From contig NZ_PIPN01000003.1 of the NCBI RefSeq assembly GCF_003986955.1, forward strand, positions 372,001-436,000: a stretch of 64,000 bases of DNA. The letters are read 5' to 3'. The notes under the pieces are model-generated. The model was given only the letters and a program-made list of their open reading frames with translations. It searched no databases and was not told where the DNA came from. Position 1 is the stretch's first letter, and each line of letters starts with the position of its first letter. Shown piece by piece: positions 24,105 through 32,259 of this stretch. The translations under genes and the position numbers were made by a program. Source of the stretch: Aliidiomarina sedimenti (GTDB lineage: Bacteria; Pseudomonadota; Gammaproteobacteria; Enterobacterales; Alteromonadaceae).

Positions 24105-24752
24105 ATGACGCAAGACAGTTCGGCTACCGAAAGTGAACTTAAGTTCACTCTGTCTGACGATTCGGCTGTGGCGCTTATGCAGTATCTTACGCAGCACATG
24201 CAACCACAGACCACTTTACAACTCAGTAATGAGTATTTTGATACCAGCGATGGCCAGTTAAACCACCATCGTATTGGCTGCCGTATTCGACGCTGGTTTA
24301 CCGAAGGCGAACAACACGCCGAGCAAACGGTCAAACTTGCCGGGCAAATTGCTGATGGCCTGCACCAGCGTCCTGAATACAACCTACCCCAAGGAAAGCA
24401 GCTAAAGCCCAATTTAACAAGTTTTCCGTCCACAATGTGGCCCGACAAGCTGAATGTTAGTGCCGTAAACGACGCTCTTGAAATGCAGTTTAAAGTCGAA
24501 TTTGAGCGCCGTCGCTGGCATGGCGGCTGGCCCTTGGATGCCCCAGTGTGCGAACTGGAAATTGTTTTGGATCAAGGGGTTATTCAAGCGGGCGAGAAGC
24601 AGGAACCGGTCTTTGAAGTGGAAATGGAGCTGTTAAGCGGTGATCTGCAAGGGCTAGTGGATTGTGGAGAAACATTGGCTTCACGCTTTAATTTACAACA
24701 TTTCAACAAAAGTAAAGCCGAACGCGGCTTCCGTCTGGCGCGCGGCGAGTAA
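24105..24752 (+). CDS. ygiF: CYTH domain protein, probable inorganic triphosphatase
   Basis: The protein has 215 residues and is a CYTH-domain (triphosphate tunnel) protein. The N-terminal ESELKF matches the E-x-E-x-K metal-binding motif. Basic residues in RIGCRIRRW and acidic ones in CELEIVLDQG and EVEMELLSG fit the tunnel walls. Escherichia coli YgiF hydrolyses inorganic triphosphate and has an additional C-terminal CHAD domain; that domain is absent here, so the protein is a short single-domain version. It lies 39 nt before glnE, the same neighbour as in Escherichia coli, which supports the assignment. It is divergent from putA. Confidence 0.85.
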   Translation: MTQDSSATESELKFTLSDDSAVALMQYLTQHMQPQTTLQLSNEYFDTSDGQLNHHRIGCRIRRWFTEGEQHAEQTVKLAGQIADGLHQRPEYNLPQGKQLKPNLTSFPSTMWPDKLNVSAVNDALEMQFKVEFERRRWHGGWPLDAPVCELEIVLDQGVIQAGEKQEPVFEVEMELLSGDLQGLVDCGETLASRFNLQHFNKSKAERGFRLARGE

Positions 24753-24791
24753 GCGCAGAGCTATTAGCGGAGATTTACTAATGGAGACGCT

Positions 24792-27668
24792 ATGCAGCAC
24801 CTGACTCCCCGGTCACATGACTGGCAGACCTTGCCCCAGCCATTACGCGACCAGGCTGAACAGCACTGGGCCGCGTACCTTGAAGCGCAGCAACCCGATG
24901 CGGAGCGAGAGCGGACGCTGGGGCGTTGGCTGCCCTGGGTATTTGCGCTGAGTGACTTTGTCGCGCGGGTGGCGATTCGCTATGGCGAAGAGGCGGTGGC
25001 TGAGGTGTATCGCCGCCAACCAGGAAACCATCAGACGTCGCTGGCTGACTTGTTAAGTGATGTCAGTGACGATACCCAGGCAATGGCGATTATTCGTCGC
25101 TACCGGCATATCGAGCTGAGCCGGCTGGCGTGTCAGGACTTACTCGGTGAACTGAGTGTACCGGACTTTCTGGAAGCCAACAGCGCTCTGGCGGATGCGC
25201 TGATAGAGCAGGCCTGTCAGTGGCTGCAACGGCATTATCAACCACGTTGGGGGCTCGCCTACGATGACAATGACGAGGTCATGCCGCTGGTGGTGATAGC
25301 CATGGGCAAGCTCGGTGGCTGCGAGCTGAATTTCTCCTCTGACATTGACCTTATTTTCTGTTTTGAAGCAGAAGGCGAAACCCGTGGTGGACGGCAATCG
25401 CTTGAACACAGTCTGTATTTTACCCGCATGGGGCAAAACCTGATTAAGCTGCTGGGCCAGCAAACGGTGGATGGTCAGGCGTTTCGGGTCGACATGCGCC
25501 TGCGCCCTTTTGGTCAGTCAGGCCCGATGGCGGTGAGCTTTTCCGCACTGGAGGATTACTATCAGGAGCAGGGGCGTAACTGGGAACGCTATGCGATGGT
25601 CAAGGCGCGTTACCTGAACGCCACTGAGCGCGTGCAAGAGGTGCTTTTTCAGTTGTTACGGCCGTTTGTGTTCCGCCGTTACATTGATTACAGCGCCATC
25701 GAAGCGTTGCGCAAGATGAAGCTGCTGATTAACCAGGAAGCGCGGCGCCGCGGCGTCAGTGCCAATATTAAGCTGGGCCCGGGCGGTATACGTGAGGTTG
25801 AATTTATTGCACAAACCTTTCAGCTGATTCGGGGCGGCCGCGACATTGATTTGCAGACCCGCTCGCTGCTCAAGGCGCTGCATGTATGTGAAAAACTGAA
25901 TTTGCTGAATGAGGACAGCGTCGCCGAGCTGCATTATGCCTATTTGCTGCTGCGTAAGGTGGAGCACGTGCTGCAACAACTGCGTGACGAACAGACCCAG
26001 ACTTTGCCGTCGGATGACACGGATCGAATGCGCGTCGCCGTGGCCTGTGGCTTTGACAGCTTTGAGCCATTGCTGGAGGTGATTAAACAACAAATGCAGT
26101 GCGTTCATGGTCATTTCCTCAATGTGGTGGGGGGCGAAGAGGATCTGGAGGATGAAGATGACAGTGAACTTGCCATTCTGTGGCAGGATCTACTCGACGA
26201 CGAGACGGCTCAGGATGTACTGGCAGACGCTGGGGTCAGTGATGTGGAAGGCTGGTGGAAGGAAATCAGTGATTGTCGGCGCGATGTGCGCAAAAAAAGC
26301 CCGGGTGTGCGCGGCCGCGAGTTGCTGGCTACCGTAGTGCCCCGGCTCATTGAACGTGTGCTTGAATGCGAGGGCAACAGTGAGCTGTTGAAACGGGTTT
26401 TTACCATTTTGCAGACGATTGCCTCGCGCACCGCCTATCTCGATTTACTGGCCAGTAACAAGGGGGCGCTTAAACAGCTGGTGATTCTGTGTAAAGCGAG
26501 CCCCTGGATAGCGCATCAGATCCAGCGCTATCCGCACTTGCTGGATGAATTGATCGACCCGCAGCAACTGTATGACCTGCCTGTACTGACCAGTTATCGG
26601 GCCCAGGTGCAGGAATTTTTGACCCGCATTCCGCAGGATGACATGGAAGCGCAAATGGAGGCCCTGCGCCAGGTTAAACAGAGCTTTCAGCTCAAAGTGG
26701 CGGCGGCGGATGTGAACGATGCTGTGCCTTTAATGAAGGTAAGCGACCATCTGACTTACCTCGCTGAGGCGGTAATTGAACAGGTAGTCTGGATGGCCTG
26801 GCAGCAGCTGACCGACCGCCATGGTGCACCACCGGGGCGGGACACCCACAATACCGGTTTTGCGGTGATCGCATACGGTAAGTTGGGCGGTATCGAACTT
26901 GGCTATGGCTCGGATCTGGATTTGGTGTTTGTCTGTGATGAGATCCCCGAGGTACAGACCCAGGGGCCTAAACCGATTGACGCCCAACAGTTTTATTTGA
27001 GGCTGGCGCAGCGTGTGTTGCACCTGTTTACGACACGAACCCTGAGCGGCGTGCTGTATGAGGTGGATATGCGCTTGCGGCCGTCCGGTAGCTCCGGCTT
27101 GATGGTGGTGCAGCTGAGTACCTACGCCAGTTATCTGCAGGACGATGCATGGACCTGGGAGTTACAGGCACTGGTGCGGGCGCGAATGGTGTTTGGTCAC
27201 GATGGCCTGGCCAGACGGTTTGCCTCGATCCGCGCGGAGCGACTGCAGCAACCGCGGAAACTGGACGTGTTACGCAGCGATATTTGTGCGATGCGGGAAA
27301 AAATGCGCGGCCACCTGTGGCAGTCACGCCAGGGGTATAGCGACATTAAACAGATGCCAGGGGGCATGACCGATATCGAGTTTATTACCCAGTTTCTGGT
27401 GCTGGGCTATGCGCAGCAATACCCTCGGTTATGTGAATTTACCGATAACGTACGGATTCTTGAGGTAGCGGCGGAGCATGACTTAATCAGCGACGACGAT
27501 GCTGCGGCGTTAATCAGCAGCTATAAAGTGTTTCGGGCCAAAGTTCACCGGCTGGCGCTGGCAGAGCAGGGCGGCTTGACTGAACACGACTTTAGCCAGC
27601 ACACGGCCATGGTAAGTGCTATCTGGCAGCGCTTGCTGGAAGCGGATTCAGTCAACCCAGACGGTTAG
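24792..27668 (+). CDS. glnE: Glutamine synthetase adenylyltransferase/deadenylase
   Basis: GlnE adds AMP to and removes it from glutamine synthetase in response to PII and glutamine, tuning nitrogen assimilation. The protein has 958 residues, the normal size. Two nucleotidyltransferase domains are visible: the N-terminal one (FSSDIDLIFCFE, near residue 185) for deadenylylation and the C-terminal one (GYGSDLDLVFVCDE, near residue 710) for adenylylation, each with the paired aspartates. The family block RLRPFGQSGPMAVSF is also present. The start is the ATG at 24792. Its stop overlaps the stop of the convergent acyltransferase gene by 4 nt, leaving no room for a terminator. Confidence 0.95.
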   Translation: MQHLTPRSHDWQTLPQPLRDQAEQHWAAYLEAQQPDAERERTLGRWLPWVFALSDFVARVAIRYGEEAVAEVYRRQPGNHQTSLADLLSDVSDDTQAMAIIRRYRHIELSRLACQDLLGELSVPDFLEANSALADALIEQACQWLQRHYQPRWGLAYDDNDEVMPLVVIAMGKLGGCELNFSSDIDLIFCFEAEGETRGGRQSLEHSLYFTRMGQNLIKLLGQQTVDGQAFRVDMRLRPFGQSGPMAVSFSALEDYYQEQGRNWERYAMVKARYLNATERVQEVLFQLLRPFVFRRYIDYSAIEALRKMKLLINQEARRRGVSANIKLGPGGIREVEFIAQTFQLIRGGRDIDLQTRSLLKALHVCEKLNLLNEDSVAELHYAYLLLRKVEHVLQQLRDEQTQTLPSDDTDRMRVAVACGFDSFEPLLEVIKQQMQCVHGHFLNVVGGEEDLEDEDDSELAILWQDLLDDETAQDVLADAGVSDVEGWWKEISDCRRDVRKKSPGVRGRELLATVVPRLIERVLECEGNSELLKRVFTILQTIASRTAYLDLLASNKGALKQLVILCKASPWIAHQIQRYPHLLDELIDPQQLYDLPVLTSYRAQVQEFLTRIPQDDMEAQMEALRQVKQSFQLKVAAADVNDAVPLMKVSDHLTYLAEAVIEQVVWMAWQQLTDRHGAPPGRDTHNTGFAVIAYGKLGGIELGYGSDLDLVFVCDEIPEVQTQGPKPIDAQQFYLRLAQRVLHLFTTRTLSGVLYEVDMRLRPSGSSGLMVVQLSTYASYLQDDAWTWELQALVRARMVFGHDGLARRFASIRAERLQQPRKLDVLRSDICAMREKMRGHLWQSRQGYSDIKQMPGGMTDIEFITQFLVLGYAQQYPRLCEFTDNVRILEVAAEHDLISDDDAAALISSYKVFRAKVHRLALAEQGGLTEHDFSQHTAMVSAIWQRLLEADSVNPDG

Positions 27669-28624
27669 CTTAAGTTGTGGTAGTAACTGGGTAAATCCGG
27701 AGCTGGCCGGGTTTTATAGCGCCGGTGCATCCACATATAGAGTTCAGGCTGGATGGCAACTGCCCGTTCTACTTCCTTATTCACGTTGCAGGCGTCCTGG
27801 AATTCGTCGCCGCTGGGAATGGTGTGAGTTGGCGGGTAGAACAACAGACGGTAGCCGCGTCCTTTAGGTAAACGTTCGAGTACGGTGACCAGCGTGGTCG
27901 CATTTTTCACATTGGCAAAAATACTGGTGCCGGTCGTTGTACAGGCGTCTTCGACATCGAACAGAGGTGCGAATACACTGCGTCGCGGGCCGTAATCCTG
28001 ATCCGGTAAATAACCAGCAATTTCGCCATCCTTCAACGCCCCAATCATGCCACGGACGTCCTTGCGGTCGACCATGTATTTGTTGCTGCGGCTACGCCCT
28101 TTGGTTTGCAAATATTCCATCAGCGGGTTGTTATGCGGGCGGTAAAGCCCGACCGAGGGTTCGAACAGTCCGACGGCGCGGGCGTGTACTTCAAGATTCA
28201 GAAAGTGGAACAGGAGGACAAAGGTGCCGCGACCCTGATCAAGGTTTTTCTGTACATGCTCCCAGCCTTCGACCTTAATCTTACGTTTCAGTCGCCAGTC
28301 CGGCCACCACCAGGCAATACCCGTTTCAAACAAGGCGATGCCGGCGTTTTTAAAATTTTCTTTGAGGAGTTTTTCGCGTTCGTCCCCGGGCATATCCGGA
28401 AACGACAGCGCGAGGGTGCGACGAGCTACTTTGACCCGCTTGGGGGCAACTTTCATCAGTAGCCGACCGACGGCTTTACCCATTGCCAGCTGCAGGCGAT
28501 AAGGCAACCATGACAGCGCGTACAGAAAGCTGACCATCAACCAGGTGGGCCAATAGACTGGCAGTAAAAAGCGAAGTTTAAAACGGGGCAGACGGACTGC
28601 GCGCTTGTCTTCAGTGGTGCTCAT
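27665..28624 (-). CDS. lpxL: LpxL/HtrB-type lipid A acyltransferase
   Basis: The protein has 319 residues and belongs to the LpxL/LpxM lauroyl/myristoyl-ACP acyltransferase family, which adds secondary acyl chains to lipid A at the inner membrane. A hydrophobic N-terminal segment (about residues 20-40) is followed by the catalytic motif region FHFLNLE (H-x4-E) and the conserved YRPHNNPLMEY and GYLPDQDYGP blocks. The C-terminal PELYMWMHRRYKTRP is also typical. Whether it is the first (LpxL-like) or second (LpxM-like) late acyltransferase, and its acyl chain preference, cannot be told from sequence alone. It is in line with uppP upstream, with a 28-nt gap. Confidence 0.87.
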   Translation of the reverse strand: MSTTEDKRAVRLPRFKLRFLLPVYWPTWLMVSFLYALSWLPYRLQLAMGKAVGRLLMKVAPKRVKVARRTLALSFPDMPGDEREKLLKENFKNAGIALFETGIAWWWPDWRLKRKIKVEGWEHVQKNLDQGRGTFVLLFHFLNLEVHARAVGLFEPSVGLYRPHNNPLMEYLQTKGRSRSNKYMVDRKDVRGMIGALKDGEIAGYLPDQDYGPRRSVFAPLFDVEDACTTTGTSIFANVKNATTLVTVLERLPKGRGYRLLFYPPTHTIPSGDEFQDACNVNKEVERAVAIQPELYMWMHRRYKTRPAPDLPSYYHNLS

Positions 28625-28652
28625 TCAGATACCTTATGTTTTCCGGCAGAAC

Positions 28653-29450
28653 TTACCAGAAGAACCAAATTAATAGCAAACCAAGCAGGATACGGTAGAC
28701 CACAAATGGTTGCATGCCGATTTTACGGATAAAAGCGAGGAAATAATGAATGCACAGGTAGGCGCTCAGGCCAGAGACCACTGCACCCACTACCAACGCC
28801 AGCCAGTCTACGTCGGTGTCCGCCTGCACCAGCCCTAACGTCTCGTAACCGCCAGCGAGGGCAATGACCGGGATAGAGAGCAAAAACGAAAAACGGGCGG
28901 CGGCTTCGCGGGACAGACCAAGGAAAAGCGCGGCGGTGATGGTAATGCCTGATCGCGAGGTGCCGGGGATCAAAGCCAGCGCCTGAGCGAGGGCGATGCA
29001 GAGCACGTTCCAGCGTGACATCTGGTATTCACTGCGGTTGCCGCGATGGCGCCAGTCTGCGATACCAAGGACGATACCGAAGCCAATCAGCCCGGCGGCG
29101 ACGACCAGAGGTGAACGCAGTGTCGACGAGATGACGTCGTTGAACAGTAAACCTGCTACTGCCACTGGAATGGTGGCCAGAAGAACCGCCCATGCCAGCT
29201 TGCCGTCTTCGTCAACCTGGCGGGTGCGAAGCGACTGAACCCAGGCCCACCACATGCGCGCAATTTCGTGGCGAAAGTAAATAACGACCGCACTCAGGCT
29301 ACCAATATGCAGGGCGACATCGAAGGCGAGGCCTTGGTCCTGCCAGCTGGTAACAACCGGAACCAGTAATAAATGCGCTGAACTCGAAACCGGTAGGAAT
29401 TCGGTAAGACCTTGAATAATAGCGAGAATTATAACGTGCAATAAATCCAT
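28653..29450 (-). CDS. uppP: Undecaprenyl-diphosphatase
   Basis: UppP (BacA) removes a phosphate from undecaprenyl diphosphate to recycle the lipid carrier for peptidoglycan and other envelope polymers; it is also linked to bacitracin resistance. The protein has 265 residues, is mostly hydrophobic, and has about eight membrane segments. Active-site motifs are QGLTEFLPVSSSAH near the N-terminus and GTSRSGITITAALFLG in the middle. I chose the ATG at 29450 (MDLLHV), the usual family N-terminus, over a GTG three codons upstream. It is followed at a short distance by the acyltransferase gene, so the two may form an envelope operon. Confidence 0.93.
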   Translation of the reverse strand: MDLLHVIILAIIQGLTEFLPVSSSAHLLLVPVVTSWQDQGLAFDVALHIGSLSAVVIYFRHEIARMWWAWVQSLRTRQVDEDGKLAWAVLLATIPVAVAGLLFNDVISSTLRSPLVVAAGLIGFGIVLGIADWRHRGNRSEYQMSRWNVLCIALAQALALIPGTSRSGITITAALFLGLSREAAARFSFLLSIPVIALAGGYETLGLVQADTDVDWLALVVGAVVSGLSAYLCIHYFLAFIRKIGMQPFVVYRILLGLLLIWFFW

Positions 29451-29477
29451 ATGTGGCACTCAATGACGAACAAATAA

Positions 29478-29502
29478 TAAAAAGCCGGCGCGAAGCCGGC
29501 TT
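29478..29502 (-). terminator. Rho-independent terminator of tolC
   Basis: On the minus strand, AAGCCGGC and GCCGGCTT form an 8-bp stem around TTCGC, followed by TTTTATTATT. It lies just after the tolC stop and isolates tolC from uppP. Confidence 0.88.
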
Positions 29503-29520
29503 ATGGTAACCGATTTTTGG

Positions 29521-30897
29521 CTAGTCGTCTTGCGGGGCAGGACGCAGTGCGTCGTTGATAGCAAAAAGTTCGTCTTCACTGATAGTGCCGGCGGCCTGTT
29601 GCAGCTGCAAAATACCCTGAATGTAGCCGTAGCGGGCTTCAGACAGATTGCGACGGGCGTTAAACAGGTTGCGGGTGCTGTCGAGCACATCGACGATGGT
29701 GCGGGTTCCCACTTCAAAGCCAGCCTGGGTGGCATTAAGTGCACTGTCGGCAGAGACCACGGCCTGTTCGAGAGCGTTTATGGTCGAAATATTGGCGACG
29801 ACGTCAAGGTACGCGCTGCGTACTTCGCGTTCAACGGCACGGCGGTTTTCTTCCAGGGTCTGACTGACTGCAACATAGTCACTGCGGGCTTCTTCGGTGC
29901 TGGCGACCGTACGGCCACCACTAAACAGTGGCACGTTCAGTTGTAAACCGATGGAGCTTGAGTCCAGCCCGTCATAGCTGCGGCCACCGCCATAGTTTAC
30001 ATCGCGGTTGCCATAGCTGGCGGTCAGGCTAACCGTTGGGTAGTGGCCTGAGCGGGCCAGTTCGATGCGCTGGTCGGCAATTTCAAGGCCACTGCGGCTG
30101 ATCAGCAGCTGCAGGTTACGTTCGTGAGCTAAATCGACCCACTGTCGCGGTGATTCAGGTTGTGGCGTGACGGGTTCGAATAATTCAGTATTCAGTACAT
30201 GCACATTCTGATGCTGGCGTCCGGTAATTTCACGCAATGCTTCATAGGCGATTTCAACCGAGTTCTGAGCCTGAATTTCACGGGCCAGAGCCTGGTCATA
30301 CTGCGCCTGAGCTTCATGCACGTCAGTTACCGCAGTCAGACCGACTGAAAAGCGGTGACGGGTTTGATCGAGCTGGCGCTCAATGGCACGTTTTTCAGAT
30401 TGGGCAAATTCAAGATTATCGCGCGCAGCGAGGATCGAGAAATAGGCGTCGGTGACACGTAGCATGAGTTGCTGACGGGTCAGTAAGTAGTTGACCTCGG
30501 CCTGATAGGCTTGTTTTTCAACGATGCCAGTGGCACGCCAGGTGCCCAGGTTAAAAACTTCCTGACTAAGGGTTAATTCACGGTTGAAGGTACGCGAACT
30601 GCTACCGTTGATCGCAGTGACGGGTTCTCCGTCGGGATCATCAGGGTTGACCACATTAGCGGTACTGTCTGAGTCGTTATAGTTATAGCCAAGGCGAAAG
30701 CCGATTTGCGGATACCAGTCGGCTCGTGACACATCAACAGCAGAACGGGCGGCGTCACGCTCGGCAGATGCACGCAATAACTGAGGATCGTTTTCCAGCG
30801 CCATACGATAGATATCGGTCAAGTCTGTGGCGTTGGCTGTCAAACCGGAAAGGCCAAGCCCTAAGCTTAGCGCGAGTGACAGGATTTTGATTTTCAT
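29521..30897 (-). CDS. tolC: TolC family outer membrane efflux channel
   Basis: TolC forms the trimeric outer-membrane duct shared by efflux pumps and type I secretion systems. The protein has 458 residues with a signal peptide cleaved near TANATDL. Two related halves are visible, each with long helical stretches (QAQYDQALAREIQAQNSVEIAYEAL; SEARYGYIQGILQLQQAAG) and beta-barrel strands. The start ATG at 30897 has a good AAGGAAA site. The gene is divergent from nudF, the same arrangement as in Escherichia coli. No partner pump gene lies nearby, as is normal for tolC. Confidence 0.93.
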   Translation of the reverse strand: MKIKILSLALSLGLGLSGLTANATDLTDIYRMALENDPQLLRASAERDAARSAVDVSRADWYPQIGFRLGYNYNDSDSTANVVNPDDPDGEPVTAINGSSSRTFNRELTLSQEVFNLGTWRATGIVEKQAYQAEVNYLLTRQQLMLRVTDAYFSILAARDNLEFAQSEKRAIERQLDQTRHRFSVGLTAVTDVHEAQAQYDQALAREIQAQNSVEIAYEALREITGRQHQNVHVLNTELFEPVTPQPESPRQWVDLAHERNLQLLISRSGLEIADQRIELARSGHYPTVSLTASYGNRDVNYGGGRSYDGLDSSSIGLQLNVPLFSGGRTVASTEEARSDYVAVSQTLEENRRAVEREVRSAYLDVVANISTINALEQAVVSADSALNATQAGFEVGTRTIVDVLDSTRNLFNARRNLSEARYGYIQGILQLQQAAGTISEDELFAINDALRPAPQDD

Positions 30898-31130
30898 CGA
30901 TCGTTTCCTTCAAAGTAGTATTGAAAAACACCGCGTTGCGCTGGTTTTCGCTTTGTATGTTTTTTCTTTTGCTTTGTTGTTTGCTTTTTTGAAACTGCCG
31001 CCATGTTAGCGCGTTTTTATAGAAAAGCGTATGCTAAACGCACTTTCTGAGCCCGGCCAAGTGTAACAGAATGTTTGGATGAAACATGGCCGAATCGTTA
31101 ACAGGTATAGAATCTACGGTGACTTAATTG

Positions 31131-31748
31131 ATGAGAGTAAAGTTTTCGGGCAGTGATGTGAAGGTATTAGAAAAAAAGCCGTTGCACCAGGGGTTTTTTA
31201 AGACCACCTTGTACCGTTTGCAGCATAAGCTGTTTCGCGGCGGCTGGAGTGAAACCATTGAGCGTGAGGTGATGGATCGCGGCCACGCGGTGGTAGTGTT
31301 ACCTTATGATATGGAACGCGACGAGATAGTGATGCTGGAGCAGTTTCGGGTTGGGGCTATCGCCACCAGCGAAACGCCCTGGTTGCTGGAACTGGTCGCC
31401 GGTATGACTGAGCCGGGGGAAACAGTCGAGGCTGTAGCCCTGCGTGAGCTTGATGAAGAAGCGGGTTTAACCAGTGACAGGCTGCGTTTTGCGCTAAGTT
31501 ACCTGTCCAGCCCGGGCGGGCTGACGGAACGGATTTATATTTACATGGCGCGGGTTGATGCCCGGCGAGCCAGCGAGTACGGTGGCCTGGCGAGTGAGCA
31601 TGAGGATATCCGGGTGCAGGCAGTCACGCGGGCCGATGCGATGCAATTACTGGATGAAGGTAAAATAGATAATGCAGCGACGGTCATTGCGTTACAATGG
31701 CTGGCCTTGCATAAAGAAACGCTGTGCAACGAGTGGGCACAGGAGTAG
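31131..31748 (+). CDS. nudF: ADP-ribose diphosphatase (Nudix)
   Basis: The enzyme hydrolyses ADP-ribose to AMP and ribose 5-phosphate. The protein has 205 residues. The Nudix box runs GMTEPGETVEAVALRELDEE AGL (G-x5-E-x7-REUxEExGU), and the downstream SPGGLTERIYIYMARVD fits the ADP-ribose pyrophosphatase group. I chose the ATG at 31131; a TTG directly before it is in frame, and no strong ribosome-binding site is seen for either. It is divergent from tolC and followed by yqiB after 25 nt. In Escherichia coli the order is nudF-yqiB-cpdA-yqiA-parE; here cpdA and yqiA are missing and parE follows directly. Confidence 0.92.
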   Translation: MRVKFSGSDVKVLEKKPLHQGFFKTTLYRLQHKLFRGGWSETIEREVMDRGHAVVVLPYDMERDEIVMLEQFRVGAIATSETPWLLELVAGMTEPGETVEAVALRELDEEAGLTSDRLRFALSYLSSPGGLTERIYIYMARVDARRASEYGGLASEHEDIRVQAVTRADAMQLLDEGKIDNAATVIALQWLALHKETLCNEWAQE

Positions 31749-31773
31749 ACCGGGTAATCAACCCAGGAGTAGT

Positions 31774-32241
31774 ATGAATAAGAAGCGCTACGTCCCTGAT
31801 TTACGTGAGCTGCAAAGTTTGGCTGAACGCAATTATGCGGCGGCCTGTGGTTTGCTGGCGGACGAGTATCAGCAGGGCGACGTGCGGCAGCTGACGTTGG
31901 GCGAAGGGCTTAACTTCAGCGTTACCATATTAACCGCAGCGCCTTACACAACCGACATTAAAGTTGAACAGCAAAGTGCAGCGGCGGACTACCTTAAGTC
32001 CAGTTTTGTGGTGCGGCTGTATCATGACATGCAACTGGCGGAGATGATTTCCAGCCAGGGCCTGGAGCGTTTTGCAGCGACTTATGAACAGCCAAATCCG
32101 CAGATGCACCAGCGCGACGAGAAACGGCAGATTAATCATTTTCTGGCAGACTGGTTACGGCTTTGTTTTCACCGCGGACACTGGCATGATGTAGCTATCT
32201 CTACGAGCGGCACAACTTTCGAGTTTCAGGTAAAAAGATAA
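31774..32241 (+). CDS. yqiB: DUF1249 family protein
   Basis: The protein has 155 residues and is soluble. It begins MNKKRYVPDLRELQSLAERN and matches the DUF1249/YqiB family by sequence character and position between nudF and parE. Its function is not established. I chose the ATG at 31774, preceded by AGGAG, because the longer open frame would overlap nudF in another frame. It is probably co-transcribed with nudF, parE and parC, all on the same strand with gaps of 3 to 25 nt. Confidence 0.83.
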   Translation: MNKKRYVPDLRELQSLAERNYAAACGLLADEYQQGDVRQLTLGEGLNFSVTILTAAPYTTDIKVEQQSAAADYLKSSFVVRLYHDMQLAEMISSQGLERFAATYEQPNPQMHQRDEKRQINHFLADWLRLCFHRGHWHDVAISTSGTTFEFQVKR

Positions 32242-32259
32242 CTCAGGTAAACAATACTA